A stretch of DNA of 6,041 bases from Crenothrix polyspora (GCA_945903675.1 CAMDOP010000199.1:1-6041); one strand, 5' to 3'. Shown: positions 1 through 5,884, counted from the first letter of the stretch. Made by a program: numbers and translations. The notes: a model not told the origin generated them from the sequence alone.

Positions 1-1167
1 TGACATATTGATGAACAAATTGATCACTGCCAGAATAGGCATCCACAGTTGTATCCATAGCAGCATAGTAAAGTAACCTATGTTCATGCGTAAACCGACA
101 CTACCAAACAGCACTACAAAAGCCATGATGGGTGCAATGGCATAGCTCAAGCCTTCGATAAACGCCATCATCGGCCTGACAATTTTTGAAAACAGGGTCT
201 GTTCCGCTGCCCACTGGGTATTACGTTGCTGGATGGCTTGTTCGATCATCGAGGCTTTGGTCCAATGCATAGCATCTTCGTGCCGGCCAATGACGCCTTT
301 TTCGAACATCGGCATAATAGCCGACATCAACATGTAATTGCCGGCGTTGATAACCCCAGGCCCTGCCAACGCATCAAAGGCATCTTGTATTTTCGGTACG
401 GTGTCGGCAGCGGCAGTCACGCCCAAAGTATGCTGTAACACATTTTCCAGCGCCGTCGTGAAAGCACCATTGGCCACCACGCCTAAATCTGTCCAAGCAT
501 CGGTACACGTTTTGGTTTGTGACTGACCACCTATGTAGATTTCAGTCATATAGATGTCTGAGTCAAAGCGCAAGGCATTGAGGGGATCGGCATCGCGAAG
601 AATAGCATCGACCGATTTTAGGTTTAAATCGACCCCTGTCAGCGTACATTCTCGGACATAATTAGCAAAGGAGGTTTCCATGTCGCTGCCAGCGTTGGGC
701 GTATTGGCAGCGCCTAAGTCGACGCGGGATAATAGGTTTTTACGTACTGCTGTCAAAGTTTGCAAACTATCGGCAAAACCATGGCCTGTCATCGAGGGCA
801 TGGCAAAAGCCTGTTCAAACAAACGTGTGGTGCGATAACCCATATTGGACATGACACTACCCACTACAGCGGGCCCCAAAGGTACATTATCCACTGCAAT
901 CACGCTGCCAGTATAAGCATCTTCAATTAAGACTTTGACGGTGGGCGCATACAACATGAGCCACAACACATAGGCCAAAAATAAATCTTGATAGCGTATG
1001 CCACGACCATCCCACTGCATTAAGGCACGTAGCATGATAATAATAACGCCAATTAGGCCACCTACACAGGCTGCAGTGCGGTAATCACCTGTACCAGATA
1101 GCATCGCTACGGCATTGAGTACCGCTTGCAAATAAGCTGAATCGCCCACGGAAAAGATTTCGAACAT
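1..1167 (-). CDS. traG: TraG, F-type conjugative pilus assembly / mating-pair stabilisation protein (N-terminal part, cut by window edge)
   Basis: The frame is open from an ATG at 1167 to the window edge, giving 389 residues; F TraG is about 940 residues, so roughly the N-terminal 40% is present. The start is firm: an in-frame TGA lies at 1180-1182 with no start codon between, and a GAGG sits 10 nt upstream of the ATG. Hydrophobic segments are visible near residues 34-50, 59-81 and 341-388, the pattern of an inner-membrane protein with a large periplasmic loop. The short motif VDNVPLG (92-98) matches the VDNVP motif of TraG N-termini. In the F system the N-terminal domain works in pilus assembly, and the periplasmic C-terminal part stabilises mating pairs and takes part in entry exclusion; that C-terminal part is outside the window. 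The gene is third in a traF-traH-traG operon, 63 nt after traH. Family assignment is by recalled motifs and gene order, and is strong. Confidence 0.9.
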   Translation of the reverse strand, partial: MFEIFSVGDSAYLQAVLNAVAMLSGTGDYRTAACVGGLIGVIIIMLRALMQWDGRGIRYQDLFLAYVLWLMLYAPTVKVLIEDAYTGSVIAVDNVPLGPAVVGSVMSNMGYRTTRLFEQAFAMPSMTGHGFADSLQTLTAVRKNLLSRVDLGAANTPNAGSDMETSFANYVRECTLTGVDLNLKSVDAILRDADPLNALRFDSDIYMTEIYIGGQSQTKTCTDAWTDLGVVANGAFTTALENVLQHTLGVTAAADTVPKIQDAFDALAGPGVINAGNYMLMSAIMPMFEKGVIGRHEDAMHWTKASMIEQAIQQRNTQWAAEQTLFSKIVRPMMAFIEGLSYAIAPIMAFVVLFGSVGLRMNIGYFTMLLWIQLWMPILAVINLFINMS

Positions 1168-1230
1168 AGGCTTGCTGCCTCAGAGTAGATAGTGTCGAAG
1201 AGCCTTTAACATAGGGTCCGATATCAACCC

Positions 1231-2670
1231 TTAAGGCGTGGGCCAGGCTGTCGCCGACGCAGGCAACTGTGCGACCGTTCCGTAATGCCGTGGTTTAACG
1301 GTATTCATCAATTGCTGATAAAACGCCATCAACGTTTGTGGATTACCATAACGCCCCGCGATAGTGACATATTCGTCCTGAATCTGTTCACGAGCATCTT
1401 TCAGAGCCTCTATCAGTAACTTGGCATAAGCATGATCGTTGATCTGCGCTGCCGTCTGCACCGCACTGAGTAAATCGTTGACAATCAATTGCGCCAGTTC
1501 AAGAGCAATCACTGGCGCGGCCTCTTCTGCCCAAAGTTTGGCGATACCGGCATCCTCACGAGCCAGATTATGAATCATGCCGCCGATGGCATCGGGTACC
1601 GTTTGCATAAAGGCTTGCTCAGTGGCATTGATTTGTCCTTGATTGGTCGAGAACTTCACAATCAAACCGTTACCATTAGTAGCTGAGCCTAATAAAATAT
1701 CCATCACCCGTTGTTTGAGTCCTACTAGGGTGACGCTTTGAATCACCGGTTTAAGACATTGATCGGCACCATGCCCATCCGAACAACTATAGAGATTAAC
1801 TGTCTGATAACTGTTATTGGCATCGTTGCCATACAGTAAGTCTTTAATGCGCAATATCGGTGGTGGTGCAGTCACCGGATTATTTTCACCCTTGCCATCC
1901 GGAGCAGTTTGCGGCGCATCGACAATAACGGTGCCGGAAATACTCATAGCCGCTTCCAACAAACTGTTACCGCCAAAGTGAAACCAAGCACCTGCGTTTT
2001 GATTAATCAAAGCTCGCCAAACAAGATTGCCTTGTATTTTTTGGGTCATGTCATTGGGTGCATTTTGTTTGACCTGCTGTACCGGATCACCTAAGGTGCT
2101 GGTATTAGTCCAACTAGAAAACACATCGCTGATACCCTGAGTAATTGAGGCATTAGACAGATTGGTTTTACTCTGCAAGTCAGTCGCTTTGAGGGTATCG
2201 TTGACCATACCTTGCGCCAGTCTACAAGAGTTACTGAACATCTGATTAAGCTCTTGGATTTTCTTTTGCATATCGGTCATCACCGATGCACACCAAGGAC
2301 ACATCGCTCCTACGGCCAATTGAAAAGCATAACCTGAGGCATTGGCAGCGACATTACGTAACAATTGCACAAATTGAGTGAAATTAATAAAGCTGAAACT
2401 ACCAGCGAACAGATCAATCCCCCCGCAACCAGCACTGAACGATGGCGGCACAAATGACACTAGGTTGGTATTGCTAATGCCGTTGCGGGCCACCAAACTT
2501 CCACCGGTGATCACACCCCTGCGCTGACCCAGATGTGCCGTCGGTGACGTAAAGTTGGTCATCGTACCAAACATGCCATCCATTTCCTGTTGTAAATCAG
2601 CATAAGCGGGTATCGGCAACTCTAGCAACAGCAGAGCTATGACAATTTTCCTAAGCACGATTTTAATCAT
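1231..2670 (-). CDS. traH: TraH, periplasmic conjugative pilus assembly protein
   Basis: The 479-residue product is close to F TraH (about 458). The frame extends 51 codons upstream, but the ATG at 2670 is chosen because it follows a strong GGGGGGAG Shine-Dalgarno and begins a clear signal peptide (MIKIVLRKIVIALLLLELPI, probable cleavage after AYA at residue 24). The family signature CGGIDLFAGSFSFI is at residues 82-95. Six cysteines remain after processing: C82, C124 and C127 (CPWC), C149, C296 and C305, which suggests disulfide bonds made in the periplasm. The C-terminal third (about 370-440) is charged and helical, compatible with the coiled coil expected in TraH. In F-type systems TraH works with TraF, TraW, TrbI and related proteins in pilus extension and retraction. 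Its start overlaps the traF stop as ATGA, so the two genes are probably translationally coupled. Assignment is confident. Confidence 0.93.
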   Translation of the reverse strand: MIKIVLRKIVIALLLLELPIPAYADLQQEMDGMFGTMTNFTSPTAHLGQRRGVITGGSLVARNGISNTNLVSFVPPSFSAGCGGIDLFAGSFSFINFTQFVQLLRNVAANASGYAFQLAVGAMCPWCASVMTDMQKKIQELNQMFSNSCRLAQGMVNDTLKATDLQSKTNLSNASITQGISDVFSSWTNTSTLGDPVQQVKQNAPNDMTQKIQGNLVWRALINQNAGAWFHFGGNSLLEAAMSISGTVIVDAPQTAPDGKGENNPVTAPPPILRIKDLLYGNDANNSYQTVNLYSCSDGHGADQCLKPVIQSVTLVGLKQRVMDILLGSATNGNGLIVKFSTNQGQINATEQAFMQTVPDAIGGMIHNLAREDAGIAKLWAEEAAPVIALELAQLIVNDLLSAVQTAAQINDHAYAKLLIEALKDAREQIQDEYVTIAGRYGNPQTLMAFYQQLMNTVKPRHYGTVAQLPASATAWPTP

Positions 2671-3650
2671 GGCGCTCCCCCCAATTTCGCACTGTTTTGC
2701 AGGGCTTGTATCAATGCCATCGGATCTTGAGCGGTTGCCGCATTGATGCTGCCTGTCGTTGGCAATAATTGCGGAGTGGAGCGAAGACCTTGGGTAGTTT
2801 GATACCGTGAGGCCTCCAGCCAACCAGCTTCTTTGGCCGCCAGAAGAATGCGACTAGTGAGTTCCTCCAGTGACAATGCACCTTGAGACAATGGCAAGAT
2901 CTGTTTTGGCGGTTTCATCAAAAATAGTGCCGGTGTTTGTTCAACGCCTAATAAGGCCGCCTGCCCCTGATCCAACTTGAAATTTCCAAACAGGCCATTC
3001 GGCATCGGCAGTCCGTCCAATGAGACTGGATAGATTTTAAAGCCATAGGCTTTTTCCAACATGCTCAATATCGGCGCCTGCACATGGCAATAGGGGCAAT
3101 CGGAACGAAAGAAAAATAATATCCCAGCAACACCGGCAATATCTTTCAAAGCTCGATCGGCCATCACACTGGCCTGATGGTTAGCTTCATTGGCGGCATA
3201 GGTCGCCACCGGACGTCTGACAGTCTCATCCAACTGGGGATCAGACATCACCACATAACGAGCAGCATTGGTAAAGCGCTCGGCTTTATCCATCATCGTT
3301 CGTTGTAAGTAATAAAAAGCCGCGACGTTTTCATGGCTGGGCTCATCAATCGCCTTGTTCAGATAGGTTTCCATGTTTTTGCGTAGCCAAGCTGAAGTAA
3401 GTGGTTCCGGTTCTACAGGTGTTATTGGCCTTGGCGGTATCTCGGTGATGGATGGCAAACTCGGCACAACTTTGCTTGGTTGAGGCTTACGTTTTAACAC
3501 CGGTTCCGGTTGAACTTCGTACCAGAACCAACCTCGTTGCTTATCCGTAAAATACGAAACGCCAGGCTCATCACCCTCCATACCCCAGGCAGTCAATACC
3601 TTAAGTAATAACGTCATCATGATCAGCAATAAGGCAAATTTTCGGTTCAT
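2667..3650 (-). CDS. traF: TraF, periplasmic thioredoxin-fold conjugative pilus assembly protein with CPYC active-site motif
   Basis: From the ATG at 3650 the product is 327 residues. That start puts a signal peptide first (MNRKFALLLIMMTLLLKVLT, cleavage probably near AWG at 21-23). An upstream ATG at 3668 (six codons longer) and a TTG at 3701 are also in frame. None has a strong ribosome-binding site, so the start is uncertain by 6-17 codons. After export come a WFWYE motif (41-45) resembling GWQWY in F TraF, a proline-rich stretch (about 49-84), a helical domain (about 86-170), then a thioredoxin-like domain. This holds FFFRSDCPYCH (179-189), YPVSLDG (207-213), LDQGQAALLGV (226-236) and the cis-proline loop QTPALFL (238-244). 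The length exceeds F TraF (about 247), with extra proline-rich and C-terminal sequence. F TraF lacks the CxxC, whereas this protein keeps it, so oxidase or isomerase activity towards TraH and other pilus proteins is plausible. It is the first gene of the traF-traH-traG unit. Confidence 0.92.
   Translation of the reverse strand: MNRKFALLLIMMTLLLKVLTAWGMEGDEPGVSYFTDKQRGWFWYEVQPEPVLKRKPQPSKVVPSLPSITEIPPRPITPVEPEPLTSAWLRKNMETYLNKAIDEPSHENVAAFYYLQRTMMDKAERFTNAARYVVMSDPQLDETVRRPVATYAANEANHQASVMADRALKDIAGVAGILFFFRSDCPYCHVQAPILSMLEKAYGFKIYPVSLDGLPMPNGLFGNFKLDQGQAALLGVEQTPALFLMKPPKQILPLSQGALSLEELTSRILLAAKEAGWLEASRYQTTQGLRSTPQLLPTTGSINAATAQDPMALIQALQNSAKLGGAP
2675..2682 (-). promoter_or_regulatory. Ribosome-binding site of traH inside the end of traF
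   Basis: On the minus strand GGGGGGAG precedes the ATG at 2670 by four bases. It lies within the last codons of traF, and the start codon overlaps the traF stop (ATGA, 2667-2670). This decides the traH start and points to translational coupling. Confidence 0.75.
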
Positions 3651-3817
3651 AGCTGCATTCTTACTCATGACTAACAATTGCAGGTTACAAAAGATTGGCA
3701 AAATCAGTCTTTTTTGTAATCTGCTTCTTTTTTAGCACTCATGAATCGGATGGGGAAAACGTAAAAATACGCTTATCACTGATTTTTTTGCGTAGGCACA
3801 ATCACAGGAACAAATAA

Positions 3818-3845
3818 AATTTAGCCGCGCTTTAGCTGTTGTAAA
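3818..3845 (-). promoter_or_regulatory. Possible sigma-70 promoter for the traF operon
   Basis: On the minus strand a TTTACA (-35, 3845-3840) and a TAAATT (-10, 3823-3818) are separated by 16 bp. They match five and four of six consensus positions. They lie about 170 bp upstream of the traF start. AT-rich sequence makes chance matches likely, so this is tentative. Confidence 0.2.
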
Positions 3846-3897
3846 GGACTACGTCACTTATTTTCACAAAGGGATGACCAGCACAATGCCCTATTAA

Positions 3898-3957
3898 TTA
3901 GGGATTTGATGGTCAAAAAACTCTAAAAATTGGAGACCAAATCCCTAAATAGGGAAT
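3898..3957. repeat. Repeat cluster 1: long imperfect inverted repeat plus third half-site
   Basis: TTAGGGATTT (3898-3907) pairs with AAATCCCTAA (3939-3948). The stem extends inward through GGTC (3911-3914) and GACC (3935-3938), with a three-base GAT bulge. A third half-site, TAGGGAATT, follows at 3950-3958. Just upstream, CCCTA (3889-3893) and TAGGG (3899-3903) flank a TTAAT centre, forming another short palindrome. Confidence 0.7.
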
Positions 3958-3974
3958 TAGCTGATTGTATTTAC

Positions 3975-4036
3975 TTAGGGATTTATAGCGCATAAATACG
4001 CTTTTTTTAAACCTTAAATCCCTAATACATAGGGAA
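3975..4036. repeat. Repeat cluster 2: nested inverted repeats
   Basis: Perfect 11-bp outer arms, TTAGGGATTTA (3975-3985) and TAAATCCCTAA (4015-4025), enclose a small inner hairpin AGCG/CGCT (3987-3990 and 3999-4002). A third half-site, TAGGGAA, is at 4030-4036. The decamer AAATACGCTT inside the loop (3994-4003) also occurs at 3765-3774. Confidence 0.7.
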
Positions 4037-4118
4037 CAACCGAAAAAAAACCAATAAATTCAGGTCGTTTTAGCGCTTTATTAGCCGTAAAAACAGCCCT
4101 CTTTCACCATAAATTTGC

Positions 4119-4164
4119 TTAGGGATTTAAGACCTAAATCCCTACAGTTAAGTATTAGGGATTT
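4119..4164. repeat. Repeat cluster 3: perfect hairpin and ribosome-binding half-site before the mobI-like gene
   Basis: Perfect 10-bp arms, TAGGGATTTA (4120-4129) and TAAATCCCTA (4135-4144), are separated by five bases. The third member, TTAGGGATTT (4155-4164), contains the AGGGA that acts as Shine-Dalgarno for the ATG at 4169. A protein bound here, or an RNA hairpin formed by the arms, could affect expression of that gene; this is inference. Confidence 0.75.
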
Positions 4165-4168
4165 TAAT

Positions 4169-4642
4169 ATGAACTATGAACCTTCGAATAAACTGTCATC
4201 CACAGTAACAGAAGATGACGTCTTGATCTGGATTGAAGCTAAAGTGGATCAGTTACATGCTGAAACCCGAGTACTGGTCGATGATTATTGGCGGCGTTTT
4301 AAAAGTGAGCAAAAAAATCATGCGGCATCGGTAAAAGCAAGAATAGGCGTTCGGGTTCGAAAACGGGAAACCTGTCTTTCGTTCAGTATCGAGTGGTTTC
4401 GGATGGCGATGATTCGCGAAAACGGACACATCAAACCAATAGCCCACTATCTCAAAAAAGGGCCAGGCTTTCGCTATCCCTTAGGACGACTCATGAAAAG
4501 AGAACCCGACTGGGAAGTTGATTTGGTCGAAGAACTAGAAACCGAATTTTCTGATATCCGAAAGCAGATCCATTTACTGGGAAAAATACGTGATGCTGTG
4601 CAGAGTTATCGGAAAGCCACACAAGCACATCAAAATCACTAA
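4169..4642 (+). CDS. MobI-like accessory mobilisation protein (tentative)
   Basis: The 157-residue start at ATG 4169 is chosen because AGGGA lies eight bases upstream. The frame stays open back to a TTG at 4115, but that extension only translates the repeat array. The product is soluble, charged and mostly helical, with no signal peptide or membrane segment. Visible blocks are VKARIGVRVRKRE (55-67), SFSIEWFRM (71-79), HYLKKGPGFRYPLGRLMK (93-110) and an acidic-to-basic helical C-terminus (115-150). The basic first and third blocks suggest DNA binding. Size, the 'IEW...KKG...Y...L' layout and the position downstream of a repeat-rich region fit MobI of SXT/R391 and IncA/C elements, an auxiliary protein needed for oriT processing with the TraI relaxase. 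This is recognised from memory of the family, without an alignment. The alternative is an uncharacterised plasmid DNA-binding protein. The gene converges on the trfA-like gene across the origin. Confidence 0.6.
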   Translation: MNYEPSNKLSSTVTEDDVLIWIEAKVDQLHAETRVLVDDYWRRFKSEQKNHAASVKARIGVRVRKRETCLSFSIEWFRMAMIRENGHIKPIAHYLKKGPGFRYPLGRLMKREPDWEVDLVEELETEFSDIRKQIHLLGKIRDAVQSYRKATQAHQNH

Positions 4643-4644
4643 AG

Positions 4645-4653
4645 TTATCCACA
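4645..4653 (+). promoter_or_regulatory. DnaA box (TTATCCACA)
   Basis: TTATCCACA is an exact match to the DnaA-box consensus TTATNCACA. It lies two bases after the stop codon of the mobI-like gene and next to the AT-rich unwinding region. No other perfect box was noticed in this intergenic region. Confidence 0.85.
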
Positions 4654-4671
4654 GGTATGCTTTCCCTTTAT

Positions 4672-4704
4672 TAAGATTAAAAAAAGATTATATATAGATT
4701 AGCA
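4672..4704 (+). repeat. AT-rich DNA-unwinding element with three 11-bp repeats
   Basis: AGATTA occurs at 4674-4679, 4685-4690 and 4696-4701, exactly 11 bp apart, within an almost pure A/T stretch followed by an eight-base T tract (about 4708-4715). Phased AT-rich repeats beside DnaA and iteron sites are typical of the strand-opening element of plasmid origins (13-mers in RK2). Confidence 0.75.
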
Positions 4705-4783
4705 AGCTTTTTTTTGGTGCTTTTAAAATCGCTACAAGACACAAATGACGAGGCCTGCAGCGGTTTCTAAAAATCAACTCAGC

Positions 4784-4977
4784 GTCGGTCGAATGCCGTG
4801 CCAAACGTCGGCCTAATGCCGTTATTTTTGTCGGTCTACTGCCGTGGGTGTCGGTCTAATGCCGTTACCCTGTCGGCCTAATGCCGTGCCTCCGTCGGTC
4901 TAATGCCGTGTCCGCGTCGGCCTAATGCCGTATCGTCGTGTTTTAGAAGACCCAAAATAGCGTCGGTCGAATGCCGT
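4784..4977 (+). repeat. Eight 16-bp iterons, consensus GTCGGYCKAMTGCCGT
   Basis: All copies are in the same orientation and start at 4784, 4807, 4830, 4850, 4872, 4894, 4916 and 4962. Spacing is 20-23 bp (about two helical turns) except the last step, which is 46 bp. Copies 1 and 8 read GTCGGTCGAATGCCGT. Copies 2, 5 and 7 read GTCGGCCTAATGCCGT. Copies 4 and 6 read GTCGGTCTAATGCCGT. Copy 3 reads GTCGGTCTACTGCCGT. These are the expected binding sites for the adjacent TrfA-family initiator, and by analogy would also set copy number and incompatibility. Confidence 0.95.
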
Positions 4978-4982
4978 GCTTT

Positions 4983-5882
4983 TTATGGCATTTTATTTGC
5001 ATCCAAATAACGTTGTTGACTTGGTGTCGGATTCTTTTTAATTTTTACGGTATCTTCATTAATCACAAAACTATCGATGGCTCCAATGGTAATTAATGCC
5101 TCCAGTGCTTTACTCATTCGGTATTTAAAGTCTCTAAGGGTTTTAGCGCCACTCCCGCTCAGGCGGTGAATGGTGCTGATTTTTAACGGATAAGGCGCAG
5201 CATGGGATGACAAAAATCCATGCAGCCACAAAGCCAACGGTTGTTTACGCAGCTTTTGCCGCTGCTCAAATTCAATGTGCGTGTAGCCGTCTTCAAATAA
5301 TCGCAGCATGGAATCAGTGAGTTCAACCACGTAACGCTGGGTAGTCTCATCTCGGTAATATCGCAGAAAGCCTTTTTCACCAAAGCTATCGCGACCATGG
5401 AACGTCATTTCCACAAAAGCACCGCCAAGTCTTGCCATCGATTCTTTCAGCCACTCATGTTGGCTTTTGCCGGTACCTTTGCCTAATGCAGTCAGTATGG
5501 CGTAGGCGCTGAAGCAGACATTGTAGCCCGGTAACTGTTGCCTAGACAGATGTACGATGTGCATCCAGATATCAAGATCCGATTGGTTAAGTTGTACGCC
5601 CAGAAATCGAATTTCTATTCCATCCATCGAAGCTAGCAAGGTGCGTTTTTTGTAGGCGATACGTTCATTGCCTTGGATACCGGCAAATAAGGCACTACGC
5701 AAACAAGCATTAGGTGTGCCTCGCATCGGTGCTGGCCAATTGGGTGTAGCGGTCACCGCTTTGACAGCGTGTAGCTGTGCTTTTTTGCACTCCACCAAAT
5801 TTTTAAAGCGCTCGGTCAGTCCGTCTAGGTTGTCAGGAGCTGAATGTTGCGTGTGTTTTACTGAAGCTTCGGAATAGTTCAT
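4983..5882 (-). CDS. trfA: TrfA-family plasmid replication initiator
   Basis: The 299-residue start at ATG 5882 is chosen because GAGGTGG lies just upstream. A GTG two codons earlier (5888) falls inside that ribosome-binding site and is unlikely. The N-terminus (1-55) is polar and variable. The conserved part then shows CLRSALFAG (60-68, compare ARSALF in RK2 TrfA), EIRFLGVQLNQSDLDIW (90-106), YNVCFSAYAILTALG (120-134, first winged-helix region), LRLFEDGYTHIEFEQRQKLRK (193-213) and LALWLHGFLSSHAAPYPLKISTIHRLSGSG (216-245, second winged-helix region). The length is close to that of the shorter RK2 TrfA form. TrfA proteins bind iterons, melt the origin and help load host helicase. The iterons lie just past the gene's 3' end, not in its promoter, and no iteron copy was seen upstream of the gene, so autoregulation by iteron binding is not evident. 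The gene is probably co-transcribed with the frame ending at 5890. Confidence 0.9.
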   Translation of the reverse strand: MNYSEASVKHTQHSAPDNLDGLTERFKNLVECKKAQLHAVKAVTATPNWPAPMRGTPNACLRSALFAGIQGNERIAYKKRTLLASMDGIEIRFLGVQLNQSDLDIWMHIVHLSRQQLPGYNVCFSAYAILTALGKGTGKSQHEWLKESMARLGGAFVEMTFHGRDSFGEKGFLRYYRDETTQRYVVELTDSMLRLFEDGYTHIEFEQRQKLRKQPLALWLHGFLSSHAAPYPLKISTIHRLSGSGAKTLRDFKYRMSKALEALITIGAIDSFVINEDTVKIKKNPTPSQQRYLDANKMP

Positions 5883-5884
5883 AA

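Larger units (their letters stand above)
3889..4164. repeat. TTAGGGATTT repeat array: ten TAGGG/CCCTA pentamers in three clusters
   Basis: Full TTAGGGATTT decamers on the plus strand are at 3898-3907, 3975-3984, 4119-4128 and 4155-4164. Reverse copies (AAATCCCTA or AAATCCCTAA) are at 3939-3948, 4016-4025 and 4136-4144. Shorter copies TAGGGAA are at 3950-3956 and 4030-4036, and a reverse CCCTA is at 3889-3893. Each of three clusters runs forward, reverse, forward. The forward and reverse members of clusters 1 and 2 are offset by the same 41 bp, and those two clusters are 77 bp apart. The arrangement suggests a binding array for a dimeric DNA-binding protein, acting as operator or as part of oriT. 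The identity of the binder is unknown. Confidence 0.85.
3669..4168. other. Divergent AT-rich intergenic region; candidate oriT and control region of the mobI-like and traF genes
   Basis: These 500 bases between divergent traF and the mobI-like gene contain no convincing protein gene. The left half (3669-3880) holds poly-A/T tracts and a weak inverted repeat, TACGC (3768-3772) with GCGTA (3790-3794). The right half (3889-4164) holds the TAGGG repeat array. In SXT/R391 elements and IncA/C plasmids oriT lies directly upstream of mobI, which is the basis for proposing oriT here. No nic site can be identified by eye. The oriT role is inference; the repeat content is seen directly. Confidence 0.4.
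4645..4977. other. Vegetative replication origin (oriV): DnaA box, AT-rich unwinding region, iterons
   Basis: In order along the plus strand lie a perfect DnaA box (4645-4653), an AT-rich region with 11-bp-spaced repeats (about 4660-4735), a more GC-rich spacer (about 4730-4783) and eight iterons (4784-4977). These are the standard parts of an iteron plasmid origin opened by the initiator together with DnaA. A TrfA-family gene ends 5 bp beyond the last iteron. No terminator was seen between the two convergent genes and the origin. Confidence 0.85.

Noticed and set aside
226..526. Two short plus-strand open frames (226-438 and 338-526)
   Set aside because: They lie antisense to the well-supported traG frame and show no recognisable protein character or ribosome-binding site.
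1489..2094. Plus-strand open frames antisense to traH (1489-1686, 1909-2094)
   Set aside because: They are shadows of traH, which has a signal peptide and family motifs in its own frame.
1283..2483. Iteron-like fragments in traH (TAATGCCGTG at 1283-1292, GGCATTAGAC at 2149-2158, CTAATGCCGT at 2474-2483)
   Set aside because: Each matches only about ten of 16 bases and all lie in coding sequence, where Asn-Ala or Gly-Ile codons can produce them. They are not arrayed, so they are treated as chance.
2671..2823. N-terminal extension of traH by 51 codons
   Set aside because: It overlaps the end of traF in another frame and would bury the signal peptide. The ATG at 2670 has a strong ribosome-binding site.
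3704..3742. Minus-strand 12-codon frame encoding MSAKKEADYKKD upstream of traF
   Set aside because: It has no ribosome-binding site and no attenuator-like hairpin was seen after it. It could be a leader peptide, but nothing beyond composition supports that.
4115..4168. TTG-initiated extension of the mobI-like gene
   Set aside because: The added residues are only the translation of the TAGGG repeat array. The ATG at 4169 has a good Shine-Dalgarno.
4253..4447. Minus-strand open frame antisense to the mobI-like gene
   Set aside because: It is a shadow frame with no start signal or recognisable motif.
4702..4725. Possible terminator at the T tract after AGCAAGC
   Set aside because: The flanking bases do not form a stable stem. 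The T tract is better explained as part of the AT-rich unwinding region.
5183..5877. Short frames overlapping trfA (5183-5398 minus, 5668-5877 plus)
   Set aside because: They are shadows of the TrfA-family gene, whose own frame carries clear family motifs.
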